DNA of 64,000 nt, from contig NZ_FCOE02000004.1 in the NCBI RefSeq assembly GCF_001544915.2, positions 186,001 through 250,000 on the forward strand, written 5' to 3'. This DNA is from Caballeronia pedi (lineage in GTDB: Bacteria > Pseudomonadota > Gammaproteobacteria > Burkholderiales > Burkholderiaceae). Positions within the stretch are counted from its first letter, which is position 1. Each line of letters starts with the position of its first letter. The position numbers and the translations under genes were made by a program. The notes beneath the pieces were generated by a model, which saw nothing but the letters and a program-made list of their open reading frames with translations, made no database searches and was not told where the DNA came from. Shown in pieces: positions 17,811-27,478 of this stretch.

Positions 17811-17837
17811 AAAGGCACCCCGTCGATGGGTGCCTTT
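17811..17837 (-). terminator. Intrinsic terminator of dksA
   Basis: AAAGGCACCC (17811-17820), seven-base loop, GGGTGCCTTT (17828-17837). On the minus strand the hairpin ends in a T-run and lies about 90 bases after the dksA stop. The rest of the 375-base hslV-dksA gap holds the hslVU promoter region and nothing else that I recognise. Confidence 0.8.
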
Positions 17838-17928
17838 TCCTTGATTTCTCTGCTCTAGCGCAACTTTTTGCGGCGGCGTTTTCCCCGTGGCGGGGCGGTC
17901 CCGCGATAATCGCCTGCCAGCAGCTATT

Positions 17929-18345
17929 TCAGTCGCCGAACAGCTTCTGACGCAGTTCGCGGCGTTCCTGCGCTTCGAGCGACAGCGTGGCCGTCGGGCG
18001 CGCGAGCAGTCGCGGAATGCCGATCGGTTCGCCGGTCTCTTCGCACCAGCCGTAGTCGCCGGACTCGATGCGCGCGAGCGATTGCTGCACCTTCTTCAGG
18101 AGCTTGCGTTCGCGGTCGCGCGTGCGCAGTTCCAGTGCATGCTCTTCCTCGATGGTCGCGCGATCCGCCGGGTCCGGCACGATCACCGTTTCCCGCAGAT
18201 TTTCGGTCGTCTGGCCGGCATTCTTCAGAATGTCCGCTTGCAACTGCTCGAGCCGGTTCTTGAAGAAGGCGAGTTGATCCTCGTTCATGTAGTCCTTCTC
18301 GCTCATCTTCAGGATTTCGGCTTCGGTCAAGAGTTTCGTTGTCAT
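17929..18345 (-). CDS. dksA: DksA, RNA polymerase-binding stringent-response factor (single-cysteine type)
   Basis: 138 residues. DksA enters the secondary channel of RNA polymerase and works with ppGpp. The coiled-coil tip residues Asp58 and Asp61 (VPDPADR) are intact. The C-terminal zinc finger is degenerate: in place of four Cys there are Cys101, Thr104, Ser122 and Ala125 (CEETGEPIGIP...LSLEA), the zinc-independent type also seen in Pseudomonas DksA2. A single Cys suggests redox sensing rather than stable zinc binding. It has a long leader upstream. Confidence 0.95.
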   Translation of the reverse strand: MTTKLLTEAEILKMSEKDYMNEDQLAFFKNRLEQLQADILKNAGQTTENLRETVIVPDPADRATIEEEHALELRTRDRERKLLKKVQQSLARIESGDYGWCEETGEPIGIPRLLARPTATLSLEAQERRELRQKLFGD

Positions 18346-18700
18346 CTGCTTGCTTCTTCAATGTAAGGCGATGTCTTCGCAACGCCCGCACTTGCGTTGC
18401 CCGCATGCAGCGCATCGGTACGCTTGGGGCTGCGCGACGCGTCGATGCGGGGCCGAACTCCTCTGGAAACCGATATTGGATGATGCTCCGGATGACGACG
18501 GGCGCATTTGCATGGCCCAGGATTTCCGGCCCCGGTGCTTTGACTTGATTTGCCTTCCCCCGGCAAATCGAGGCATCGTCCCGACGGGACATCCCTTCTC
18601 CTGACTTCCGCCGAGCGAGCGCCTGAAAGACGCGCATCCAGCGGAACTGCCCTTCTCCAGTGGGGCTGTATTGTAACTGAACCGCAATTTCCGACGATAA
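18346..18700 (-). promoter_or_regulatory. Long structured leader and probable promoter of dksA
   Basis: On the minus strand a -10-like TACAAT (18670-18675) implies a leader of about 320 bases. It contains a perfect hairpin GATTTGCC/GGCAAATC (18547-18554 with 18562-18569) and next to it GTCCC/GGGAC (18578-18582 with 18586-18590). An out-of-frame ATG with GGAGAAGGG before it could start a leader peptide. Between 18700 and 18815 I see nothing definite. Confidence 0.4.
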
Positions 18701-18815
18701 CGAGGAAAACCCTGTCAATTCACGCCGGAATTTCAAAAATATAACGCCTGGACGTGCAAAAAGCGATGTCGGTTCGTGGTCGCGACTACATACCCGCATC
18801 GAAAGTCGCTCATGA

Positions 18816-18851
18816 AAAACGCCGCCCGCGATTCATTCGCAGCGGCGTTTT
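18816..18851 (-). terminator. Intrinsic terminator of the COG0523 gene
   Basis: AAAACGCCGC (18816-18825) and GCGGCGTTTT (18842-18851) form the stem; on the minus strand it ends in a T-run 27 bases after the gene's stop. Confidence 0.75.
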
Positions 18852-18877
18852 CGTTTCCAAGCGAGATGCGTGCCGGA

Positions 18878-19948
18878 TTACTTCACGAGGCAGGCGTCGA
18901 GTCCGTCGGTGATCAGATCCTTCGGCAGCTCGATGCCGATGAACACCATTTTGCTGTTCTTCTTCTCGATCGGCATCCATTTGCCGGCGAGGTCGCTGCC
19001 CATCATCTGATGCACGCCCTGGAAGACGACCTTGCGATCGACGCCCTTCATATAGAGCACGCCCTTGTAGCGCAGCAGGCGCTCGCCATAGATCTGCAGA
19101 ATGCCGCCGAGGAAGTCTTCGAGGCGGTTCGGATCGAACGGCTTGTCGCTGCGGTAGACGAACGACTTGATCTTGTCGTCGTGGTGCGCGTGATGGTGAT
19201 GATGCCCGTGCTCGTGATCATGGCTGTGATCGTGACCGCAGGTCGAATGATCGTGGTCGTGATCATGATCGTGCGCGTGATCATGGTCGTGATCGTCTTC
19301 CGCGAGGAAATCCGGATCGATTTCGAGCTTCGAATTCAGATTGAAGCCGCGCAGATCGAAGATTTCCTTGATGTCGGCATCGCCGAAATTGACGATCCGG
19401 ACGGCGGCGCGCGGGTTCATGTGCAGCAGGCGATGCTTGAGCGATTCGAGTTCGTCGGCAGACACGAGATCGGACTTCGTGACGAACAGGCGATCCGCGA
19501 AACCGACTTGCCGCTGCACCACTTCATGCTGATCGAGCTGCGCGTTCGCGTGCTTCGCGTCGACCAGCGTGATGATCGCGTCGAGCAGGAATTCGTCGGC
19601 GATGGTGTTGTCCATGAAGAACGTCTGCGCGACCGGGCCCGGATTCGCGAGGCCGGTGGTCTCGATCACGACGCGGTCGAAATCGAGCGTGCCCGCCTTC
19701 TTGCGGTTTGCGAGGTCTTCGAGCGCGCGCGCCAGATCGCCACGGATCGTGCAGCAGATGCAGCCGTTGCTCATCTGGATGATCTGCTCGTTCGTTTCCT
19801 GGACGAGAATTTCGTTGTCGATGTTCTCTTCGCCGAACTCGTTCTCGATCACGGCGATCTTCATGCCGTGCTGCTCGTTCAGGATGCGCTTGAGCAGCGT
19901 GGTTTTGCCGCTGCCCAGAAAGCCGGTCAGGATGGTTACGGGAATCAT
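18878..19948 (-). CDS. COG0523 (CobW/ZigA family) GTPase, probable zinc metallochaperone
   Basis: 356 residues. N-terminal G domain with Walker A GFLGSGKT, the family metal site GCICC, and the NKxD-type segment TKSD. A His/Asp-rich linker of about 45 residues (about 218-262, many HD pairs and a run of His) separates it from the C-terminal CobW domain. Such loops bind zinc or similar metals. Its neighbour dksA is of the zinc-sparing type, which fits a role in zinc homeostasis. The exact substrate protein cannot be told. Confidence 0.92.
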   Translation of the reverse strand: MIPVTILTGFLGSGKTTLLKRILNEQHGMKIAVIENEFGEENIDNEILVQETNEQIIQMSNGCICCTIRGDLARALEDLANRKKAGTLDFDRVVIETTGLANPGPVAQTFFMDNTIADEFLLDAIITLVDAKHANAQLDQHEVVQRQVGFADRLFVTKSDLVSADELESLKHRLLHMNPRAAVRIVNFGDADIKEIFDLRGFNLNSKLEIDPDFLAEDDHDHDHAHDHDHDHDHSTCGHDHSHDHEHGHHHHHAHHDDKIKSFVYRSDKPFDPNRLEDFLGGILQIYGERLLRYKGVLYMKGVDRKVVFQGVHQMMGSDLAGKWMPIEKKNSKMVFIGIELPKDLITDGLDACLVK

Positions 19949-20012
19949 GGTGTCGCCTGTGTCCTTGTCTGTGTTCGGTCGTCTGTGTCTTGGAACCGCG
20001 CTGAATCGATTA

Positions 20013-20030
20013 TTGAAACATATTTGTCAA
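20013..20030. promoter_or_regulatory. Dyad covering the probable -35 box of the COG0523 gene
   Basis: TTGAAACATATTTGTCAA is an 18-bp imperfect palindrome (14 of 18 positions symmetric) in an AT-rich patch 65-82 bases upstream of the start. On the minus strand it contains TTGACA. It could be an operator for a metal regulator such as Zur; this is inference from position and the target gene. Confidence 0.4.
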
Positions 20031-20085
20031 GCCAGCGCCGCGCGCGGCCTTGGACAGAGCGCGAATTGCGGCTACTTTGGGGCGA

Positions 20086-21285
20086 TCAGGCGATTTGCAA
20101 CAGCAGCCCTTTCAGGTACTCGCCTTCCGGGAACGCCGTCAGCAGCGGATGATCGACGCCCGCGCCCAGGCGCTTGAGAATGCGTGCATCGACGCGCGCA
20201 TCCGCCGCCGCGCCCGCGACGATCTTCTGAAACAGCTCGGAATCGATCGCGCCCGAGCACGAATAGGTGAAAAGCAGCCCGCCCGGCCGCAGCAGCTTGA
20301 AGCCGCTCAGGTTGATGTCCTTGTAAGCGCGCGCGGCGCGATCGACGGTTTCCTTCGATGGCGCGAATTTCGGCGGATCGAGCACGATCAGGTCGAAACG
20401 CCGGCCTTCGTCGTAGAGACGGCGCAGCGTCTTGAAGGCATCGGCGTCGAGCCATTCGGCCTTGTCCGCGTCGAAGCCGTTCGCCTTCACGTTTTCGCGC
20501 GCGAGCGCGAGCGCTTCGCCGGATGAATCGACGGATACCACGCGCGTCGCGCCGCCCTTGAGCGCCGCAAGCGAAAAGCCGCCCGTATAGCAGAAGCAGT
20601 TCAAGACCTCGCGTCCTGCCGCGTGCTGCGCGACGAGCACGCGGTTGTCGCGCTGATCGACATAGAAGCCCGTCTTGTGGCCGTTGCGCACATCGACGTG
20701 ATGACGCACGCCGCATTCGTTCGTGATGAGCGTATCGGGCGGTGCGTCGCCGGCGAGCACCCCGGTGGTCTGCTCCAGTCCTTCTTTCTGGCGGATCGAC
20801 ACGTCCGAGCGCTCGTAGACGTTCGGGCAGCCGGTCGCGTCGATCAGCGCCTGCACGATGGCCTCTTTCCACGTTTCGACGCCCGTCGCCATGAACTGGC
20901 AGACGAGCTGCGCGCGCGGCTTTTCGTCGGCGACGTAGTAATCGACGATCAAACCCGGCAAGCCGTCCGCCTCGCCAAAGATGAGACGCGTGGCGCCGGT
21001 GTCCTTCACCATCGTCTGCCGGTGCGCGACCGCGCGCTGCACGCGGCGCTTGAAGAACGCGTGATCGACCGGCTCGCTTTCGTCGAAGGTCCATACGCGC
21101 GCGCGGATCTGCGAATGCGGGCTGTACGACGCGCGCGCGAGAAAGCGTCCGTCCGCCGCGCGCACGATGACCGTCGCGCCGGGCGCGGGATCGCCGTCGA
21201 TACGCGCGATCGCGTTCGCGTAGACCCACGGATGGCGGCGAACGAGCGATCTGTCCTTCGACGGCTTGAGCGTGATGGTGTTCAT
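20086..21285 (-). CDS. rlmI: RlmI-type 23S rRNA (cytosine-C5) methyltransferase
   Basis: 399 residues. N-terminal PUA domain (RSLVRRHPWVYANAIARIDGDPAPG) and C-terminal Rossmann methyltransferase with VLNCFCYTGGFSLAA (SAM-binding motif I) and the catalytic LDPPKFAPSK motif. In E. coli it makes m5C1962 in 23S rRNA with S-adenosylmethionine. I chose MNTITLKPSKD as the start. It ends in the EGEYLKGLLLQIA tail of the family and follows xerC with 38 bases between. Confidence 0.92.
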   Translation of the reverse strand: MNTITLKPSKDRSLVRRHPWVYANAIARIDGDPAPGATVIVRAADGRFLARASYSPHSQIRARVWTFDESEPVDHAFFKRRVQRAVAHRQTMVKDTGATRLIFGEADGLPGLIVDYYVADEKPRAQLVCQFMATGVETWKEAIVQALIDATGCPNVYERSDVSIRQKEGLEQTTGVLAGDAPPDTLITNECGVRHHVDVRNGHKTGFYVDQRDNRVLVAQHAAGREVLNCFCYTGGFSLAALKGGATRVVSVDSSGEALALARENVKANGFDADKAEWLDADAFKTLRRLYDEGRRFDLIVLDPPKFAPSKETVDRAARAYKDINLSGFKLLRPGGLLFTYSCSGAIDSELFQKIVAGAAADARVDARILKRLGAGVDHPLLTAFPEGEYLKGLLLQIA

Positions 21286-21323
21286 TGCGGTGATGAAAGC
21301 GGCGCGCGGGGCGCCGTCGGGGG

Positions 21324-22259
21324 TCAATCGCGCTTCTTTGCGCGCGGGTGCGCCGCATCGTAGACGCGGGCCAGATGCTGAAAATCGAGCGACGTATACA
21401 CCTGCGTGGCCGTGATGCTCGCGTGACCGAGCAGTTCCTGCACCGCGCGCAGATCGCCGCTCGATTGCAGGACGTGAGTGGCGAACGAATGCCGCAACAC
21501 ATGCGGATGCACGTTCGACGGAATGCCCGCCTGCAGCGCGAGACGCTTCACGCGCTCACGCACCACGCCCGGCGACATGCGATTGCCGCGCACCGAGACG
21601 AAGAGCGCGTGCGGATCGAGCTTGACGAACTCGCCGCGCACTTCAATCCACGCGCGCAAGGCGTCGATTGCCTTCCTGCCGACGGGCACTTTGCGCATGC
21701 GCTTGCCCTTGCCCAGCACGGTGACTTCCGCGCTGTCGAGATCGATCCAGCCTTGCGACGTGTATTCGCTGCTGTCGACGAAACGCACGTCGAGCCCGAC
21801 GAGTTCCGCGAGCCGCAAGCCCGACGAATAGAACAGTTCGAGCATCGCGTGATCGCGCAGCGCTTCGGTCGTGCCGGCTTGCGGCGCGTCCATGAGCGCC
21901 ATGGCGTCGTCGACGGAAAGCGCCTTCGGCAGCGTCTTTTCGCGTTTCGGCGCGCGCACCGTCGCGACGGGATTCGCGGGCATCTCGACGCGCTCGGCGA
22001 GCCATCGATAAAACGCGCGCCACGCCGACAGCCGATGCGCAATCGAACGCGACGACAGCCCGCCGGCGTGCGCGCGCACGACCGCGCCGCGAATATCGGC
22101 GGCGGTCAGCGATTCGAGTGGACGGTCTTTGGCGAGCGCACGCAGCTCGCCCAGTTCATGCGTGTAGCCGCGCAGCGTGTGCTCGGAGAGATGCCGCTGG
22201 TGCTCCAGCATCGCGAGATAGTCGGCGATCGCATTTTCCGAGGGCGCGGCGGCGTTCAT
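21324..22259 (-). CDS. xerC: Tyrosine recombinase XerC
   Basis: 311 residues. N-terminal SAM-like core-binding domain (YLAMLEHQRHLSEHTLRGYTHEL), then the catalytic domain with Arg in SSGLRLAEL, HVLRHSFATH, LGHASI and the nucleophile Tyr288 (TATQVYTSLD). With XerD it resolves chromosome dimers at dif. The ATG at 22259 is two bases from the stop of the upstream DUF484 gene; the longer open frame is only shadow of that gene. The dapF-DUF484-xerC order is classical. Confidence 0.96.
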   Translation of the reverse strand: MNAAAPSENAIADYLAMLEHQRHLSEHTLRGYTHELGELRALAKDRPLESLTAADIRGAVVRAHAGGLSSRSIAHRLSAWRAFYRWLAERVEMPANPVATVRAPKREKTLPKALSVDDAMALMDAPQAGTTEALRDHAMLELFYSSGLRLAELVGLDVRFVDSSEYTSQGWIDLDSAEVTVLGKGKRMRKVPVGRKAIDALRAWIEVRGEFVKLDPHALFVSVRGNRMSPGVVRERVKRLALQAGIPSNVHPHVLRHSFATHVLQSSGDLRAVQELLGHASITATQVYTSLDFQHLARVYDAAHPRAKKRD

Positions 22260-22261
22260 GT

Positions 22262-22981
22262 TCAGTGCGGCAGCAAGCGCGACAGCGCCGCGCTCGCCAG
22301 CGCGCCGATGTGCGTGAGAAAGTCCGTCGCCATGCCGTCGTGAAAGCGGCGCGGATCGGGCGAGCCCATCACGAGCAGGCCGAAGCTCGGTGCGTCCGGA
22401 CCGCCCTGCGGGTCGCGCAGGGCGATCAGCGAGACGGATTCGATCTTGCGGTCGGTGTCGGCCGGGCCGTCGCTGGGCGCGACCGTCGCCGATGCCGAGT
22501 TCGCCGCGCCGAGCCATTGCGCCGCCGCGAAGCCCGTATTCGTGCCGCAGTACGGCGCGGCGAGGCTGCTCGTGAAGATGCGCACTTCCTCACCGACCTG
22601 GCGCGCGAAATCCGCCTGCCGATACGCTTCGTCGATATCCCACACGCGCAGCGCGGCGTGCGGCACGTCGAAGACTTCGCACAGGCCTTTGCTGATGGTC
22701 GCGGGCAACGCGTATGGATCACGCTGCGAAATCACGCGCACGGTCCAGCGATTGAACTTGGTCGAGATGCTGTCGTTCTCGTGGCCGTAGCGCAGCAGTT
22801 CGGCGAGACGCCGCTCGAGCTGCTTGTTCTTGTCGCGCAGCATTTCCATCTGGCGTTCCTGCAGCGACACGGCCGCCTTGCCGTGCGGATTCGAAAGCCG
22901 GATGGTGCCGAGCAGTTCCGCATGCTCGACGAAGAAATCGGGGTTGGCGAGCAGGTAGTCGGCGACTTCGCGTGGGTTCAT
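22262..22981 (-). CDS. DUF484 (GAF-like) protein
   Basis: 239 residues. Starts with VADYLLANPDFFVEHAELLGTIRLSNPH, the DUF484 signature, then a coiled-coil stretch (QERQMEMLRDKNKQLERRL) and a GAF-like sensing domain. In gammaproteobacteria this gene (yigA) also lies between dapF and xerC; its function is unknown. Spacing of two bases to xerC and 15 bases to dapF indicates one transcript. Confidence 0.93.
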   Translation of the reverse strand: MNPREVADYLLANPDFFVEHAELLGTIRLSNPHGKAAVSLQERQMEMLRDKNKQLERRLAELLRYGHENDSISTKFNRWTVRVISQRDPYALPATISKGLCEVFDVPHAALRVWDIDEAYRQADFARQVGEEVRIFTSSLAAPYCGTNTGFAAAQWLGAANSASATVAPSDGPADTDRKIESVSLIALRDPQGGPDAPSFGLLVMGSPDPRRFHDGMATDFLTHIGALASAALSRLLPH

Positions 22982-22996
22982 GATGACCTGGTTGCG

Positions 22997-23869
22997 TTAA
23001 TCAATGCGATCGAGCTCGATCTCGCCTTCGAAAACGGTCGCGGCGGGCCCGGCCATGAGCAGCGCGGCGGATTCGTCGCGCGCGCCGTCCCAAGTGATCG
23101 TGAGCGTGCCGCCGTGCGTCTCGACGCGCACCGGCGAATCGAGCAGACCGCGCCGGATGCCCGCGGCCACCGCCGCGCACGCGCCCGTGCCGCAGGCGAG
23201 CGTTTCGCCCGCGCCGCGCTCGAATACGCGCAGCTTCACCGAATGACGGTCGACGATCTGCATGAAGCCCGCGTTCACGCGCTTCGGAAAACGCGCATGA
23301 CGCTCGACGAGCGGGCCTTCGATCAATACCGGATACGCCTCGACATCCTCGACGATCTGCACCGCGTGCGGATTGCCCATCGAGACGGCGGAAATCCAGC
23401 GCGTTTCGCCGTTCAGGTCGAGCGGCCAGAGCGTGTCGTTGCCTTGCCGGCGGCCTTCGAGGCCGAGCGCGTCGAACGGTACGAGCGGCGGATCGAACAC
23501 CGGCGTGCTCATGTCGACGACGACTTCGCCGTCTTCCTGCATGGTCAGCGTGATGACGCCGTTCTGCACCTGCACGCGCACGGTCGAGGCGTCCGTCAGA
23601 CGCCGGTCGCGCACGAACTTCACGAAGCAGCGCGCGCCGTTGCCGCAATGCTCGACTTCGCCGCCATCACAATTGAAGATGCGGTATTTGAAGTCGACAC
23701 CGTCGATCGTCGGCTTTTCCACGAGCAGCAACTGATCCGCGCCCACGCCGAAGTGGCGGTTCGCGAGCGCGCGCACCTGCGCGGCGGTGAGAGCGAGGGC
23801 CTGCGTGTAGCCGTCGAGCACGACGAAGTCGTTGCCCGCGCCCTGCATCTTGGTGAATTTGAGTTTCAT
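22997..23869 (-). CDS. dapF: Diaminopimelate epimerase
   Basis: 290 residues. Converts LL- to meso-diaminopimelate for lysine and peptidoglycan. Two-base mechanism: catalytic Cys75 in [15 protein letters not shown] and the second Cys in [12 protein letters not shown] are both present, as are the N-terminal [11 protein letters not shown] and the [16 protein letters not shown] segments. The start MKLKFTKMQ is standard; the open frame runs further upstream only as shadow. Confidence 0.97.
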   Translation of the reverse strand: MKLKFTKMQGAGNDFVVLDGYTQALALTAAQVRALANRHFGVGADQLLLVEKPTIDGVDFKYRIFNCDGGEVEHCGNGARCFVKFVRDRRLTDASTVRVQVQNGVITLTMQEDGEVVVDMSTPVFDPPLVPFDALGLEGRRQGNDTLWPLDLNGETRWISAVSMGNPHAVQIVEDVEAYPVLIEGPLVERHARFPKRVNAGFMQIVDRHSVKLRVFERGAGETLACGTGACAAVAAGIRRGLLDSPVRVETHGGTLTITWDGARDESAALLMAGPAATVFEGEIELDRID

Positions 23870-23919
23870 GGCGGCTATTGTATGTGACCCGCGCTGCGGC
23901 GTTTCGCGCCGCTCACGCT

Positions 23920-24804
23920 TCAATAGAATCCCGGCTCGCCCGGCGGCCGGGTCTTGAAGCGCTTGTGCACCCAGTAATATTGCTCCGGCATGCGCGGAAT
24001 CTGCTCTTCCAGAAACGCGTTCATGCGGCGCGCGTCGGCTTCGTCGTCGCCGGTCGGGTAGTCGTCCCACGGCTTGAAAATCTTCAGCCGATAACCCTTG
24101 TAGTCCGGCAACACCTCGCCGATGAACGGCACGACCTGCGCCTTGCCCGTTTTCGCGAGCCGGCCGACGGCCGTCAGCGTGCAAGTGGGGATGCCGAAGA
24201 ACGGCACGAACGTGGAGTTGCGCATGCCGTAGTCCATGTCCGCGCCGAGCATCACAGGCTTGCGATCGCGCAGCCAGCGCAGCACGATGCGCGCGCTGTC
24301 GGCGCGGCTCGCCATGTCGGCGCCGAAGCGGGCGCGCTGCGCCTTCGCGAGCTCCTCGATCTGCGGATTCGAGAACGGCTGATACAACGACCCGCAGCGC
24401 CGATGCAGCGAGTAATTGAGAAAGATCGAGCCCGCCTCGATCCCGACGAAATGCAGCCCGAGAAAGAGCGTGGGCGGCAGGTCGGGATCGGTGAGATCGA
24501 CGGCGCTATCGACTTCGATCAGCTTTTCCAGCTTCTTCGCCGAGCCGAACCATTGCACGCTGCGCTCCACGTAGCTGCGGATCGCGTGGCGGAAGTGCTT
24601 CTGCGCGATGTCCTCGCGTTTTTCGTCGGACCACTCAGGAAAGCACAGCTTCAGATTCGTATGGACGATGCGCCTGCGGCGGCTCGGAATCTGATAGAGC
24701 AGCCAGCCGAGGGCATCGCCGAAACGCGCGGTGATGCCGTAAGGGATGAGCGCCAGGAACTTGAGAAAGCCGATGGCGAGCGCCACGCCGATGCGCCCTA
24801 GCAT
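23920..24804 (-). CDS. lpxL: Lipid A acyltransferase (LpxL/HtrB family)
   Basis: 294 residues. N-terminal membrane helix ([20 protein letters not shown]) and the LPLAT fold with the catalytic HX4E motif (HFVGIE) and [17 protein letters not shown]. Adds a secondary acyl chain to Kdo2-lipid A at the inner membrane. Lauroyl versus myristoyl specificity cannot be read from sequence. It is transcribed divergently from metK; the 275-base gap between them holds the metK leader. Confidence 0.92.
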   Translation of the reverse strand: MLGRIGVALAIGFLKFLALIPYGITARFGDALGWLLYQIPSRRRRIVHTNLKLCFPEWSDEKREDIAQKHFRHAIRSYVERSVQWFGSAKKLEKLIEVDSAVDLTDPDLPPTLFLGLHFVGIEAGSIFLNYSLHRRCGSLYQPFSNPQIEELAKAQRARFGADMASRADSARIVLRWLRDRKPVMLGADMDYGMRNSTFVPFFGIPTCTLTAVGRLAKTGKAQVVPFIGEVLPDYKGYRLKIFKPWDDYPTGDDEADARRMNAFLEEQIPRMPEQYYWVHKRFKTRPPGEPGFY

Positions 24805-24904
24805 GAGCGGCTCCAGCGTGCGGACGGTCGGCCGCGATGAGCGGATGTTTGATGCGTGGCGGATTGCGACAAGCGTTCGGCTCTGTGAAAACAAGGGAAA
24901 CCGG

Positions 24905-24910
24905 TATAAT
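24905..24910 (+). promoter_or_regulatory. metK promoter (-10 box)
   Basis: Consensus TATAAT; the -35 region is weak. It predicts transcription start near 24916, exactly where the first leader hairpin begins, leaving a leader of about 165 bases before metK. Confidence 0.65.
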
Positions 24911-24915
24911 AGAAC

Positions 24916-25079
24916 CTTCGCCGAGTTAATGGACAACTTGCGGGGCGAAGCGGGTCGGAGTCTTCTTATCTTTCGAGAAGAAGCCGGCCCGGAAAGACAT
25001 CCGCTAAAGCGTCGCCGCTTCAGACTCCAAACGAAGTCGGCTACGTGAATATCAACCGTACTCAAATGGAGTCTGAAGC

Positions 25080-25082
<3 letters not shown>
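24916..25082 (+). promoter_or_regulatory. metK leader: candidate translational riboswitch or attenuator
   Basis: Three parts are visible. A hairpin at the transcript start pairs CTTCGCC (24916-24922) with GGCGAAG (24944-24950), with an inner AGTT/AACT. GGAGTCT lies at 24957-24963 beside a second hairpin (CTTCTT/AAGAAG). CGCTTCAGACTCCA (25016-25029) is perfectly complementary over 14 bases to TGGAGTCTGAAGCG (25067-25080), which contains the GGAG ribosome-binding site and the first base of the GTG start. AGACTCC can pair with either GGAGTCT copy, a classic on/off arrangement. The ligand is unknown; S-adenosylmethionine would be logical. Confidence 0.6.
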
Positions 25083-26267
<1,185 letters not shown>

Positions 26268-26292
26268 CGCCATCGTCCGAACGAGCAGGACG

Positions 26293-26326
26293 AAAGCCGG
26301 CAAGCATTGCGCTTGCCGGCTTTTTT
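26293..26326 (+). terminator. Intrinsic terminator of metK
   Basis: AGCCGGCAAGC and GCTTGCCGGCT form a perfect stem around a five-base loop and are followed by six T, about 25 bases after the metK stop. Confidence 0.9.
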
Positions 26327-26391
26327 GTCTCTGTGCGGCGCGTTTCTTGCGGAATGTCTGAACGGCAAGACCAGACATCCGCGGAGTCGCC

Positions 26392-27471
26392 ATGCCGCAC
26401 GACACGCTTTTCTCACCCGTCACCATCGGCAAGCTCGAACTGCCGAATCGCATCGTGATGGCGCCGCTCGCGCGTCATCGCGCGTCGCAGCCCGGCGACG
26501 TTCCGTCCGAAATGAACGCGCATTATTACGCGCAGCGCGCGAGCGCCGGGCTGATCGTCACAGAACCCACGCAGATTTCACGGCAAGGCCAAGGCGGCTG
26601 GGCCACGCCCGGCATTTACACGGCGGCGCAGGAAGCGGGCTGGAAAGGCATCGTAGGCGCGGTGCATGCGCGGCACGGACGCATCGCGGCGTTGCTGTCG
26701 CATGCGGGGCGCGTGTCGCATCGGCGCTTGCAGGAGGCGGGAGCGCCGCCCGTGGCGCCGTCCGCGATTCGTGCGCGCGGTGCGACGGTGTTGATTCAGC
26801 ACGACGACGGTACGACAGGCTTCATCGACGCCGAAGATCCGCGCCCGCTCGACACCGACGAGATCGCGGGCGTCGTGCTGCAGTATGTCGACGCTGCGCA
26901 CCGCGCTGATCGTGCCGGCTTCGACCTGATCGAGATCGACGCCGCGAACGGCTGCCTGCTGCATCAGTTCATCGCGACCGGCACGAACCGGCGCACCGAT
27001 GACTACGGCGGCAGTGTCGAGAACCGGGTGCGGATCGTCGTCGATGTACTGGACGTGGTGGCGGGCGTGGTCGGCGCGCATCGCGTCGGCATCCGGCTTT
27101 CGCCGGGATTCACCGGCGCGGACATCGAGGATGCAGAAGCGCTGGCGTCGCTATCGCATCTGGCGGGGAAGTTGAAGCGCATCGGCATTGCGTACGTGCA
27201 GCTCGCCGATGCCGACGACGCCCTGCGCAACGCCTACGATGGCGCGATCATCGCGACGGCCGATTGCGGGCCCGAGGAAGCGCATGCGCTCATCGAGCGC
27301 GGCACCGCCGATGCCGTGGCGTTCGGCCTTCCGTTCGTGGCGAATCCCGATCTGGTGGAGCGCATGCAGGCGAATCGTGCGCTTGCCGATGCCGATCCGT
27401 CGACGCTTCACGGCGGCGGCGAGGCGGGCTATACGGACTATCCGGCGTTCGACGACACCCAACGCCGATGA
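26392..27471 (+). CDS. Old Yellow Enzyme-family flavoprotein with altered active site
   Basis: 359 residues. NADH:flavin oxidoreductase/Old Yellow Enzyme TIM barrel: TIGKLELPNRIVMAPL, LLSHAGRVSH, NRRTDDYGGSVENR. FMN-dependent enoate reductase is the usual role. By alignment of the motif EIHSANGYLL of yeast OYE1, this protein has EIDAANGCLL: the His191 position is Asp183, Asn194 is kept as Asn186, and the proton donor Tyr196 is Cys188; Thr37 is Ala27. The chemistry may therefore differ from standard ene-reductases. GGAG precedes the ATG. Confidence 0.88.
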   Translation: MPHDTLFSPVTIGKLELPNRIVMAPLARHRASQPGDVPSEMNAHYYAQRASAGLIVTEPTQISRQGQGGWATPGIYTAAQEAGWKGIVGAVHARHGRIAALLSHAGRVSHRRLQEAGAPPVAPSAIRARGATVLIQHDDGTTGFIDAEDPRPLDTDEIAGVVLQYVDAAHRADRAGFDLIEIDAANGCLLHQFIATGTNRRTDDYGGSVENRVRIVVDVLDVVAGVVGAHRVGIRLSPGFTGADIEDAEALASLSHLAGKLKRIGIAYVQLADADDALRNAYDGAIIATADCGPEEAHALIERGTADAVAFGLPFVANPDLVERMQANRALADADPSTLHGGGEAGYTDYPAFDDTQRR

Positions 27472-27478
27472 AACGCGC

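Noticed and set aside
19184..19305. CRISPR-like repeats in the COG0523 gene
   Set aside because: The short repeats are coding HD codons in frame, without spacers.
18776..20152. 458-codon open frame on the plus strand
   Set aside because: Antisense to the COG0523 gene; its hydrophobic VVIMIVRVIMVVIV run is the complement of the His/Asp repeat.
22118..23887. 589-codon open frame on the plus strand
   Set aside because: It is antisense to xerC, the DUF484 gene and dapF, all with clear catalytic motifs; it has no known fold.
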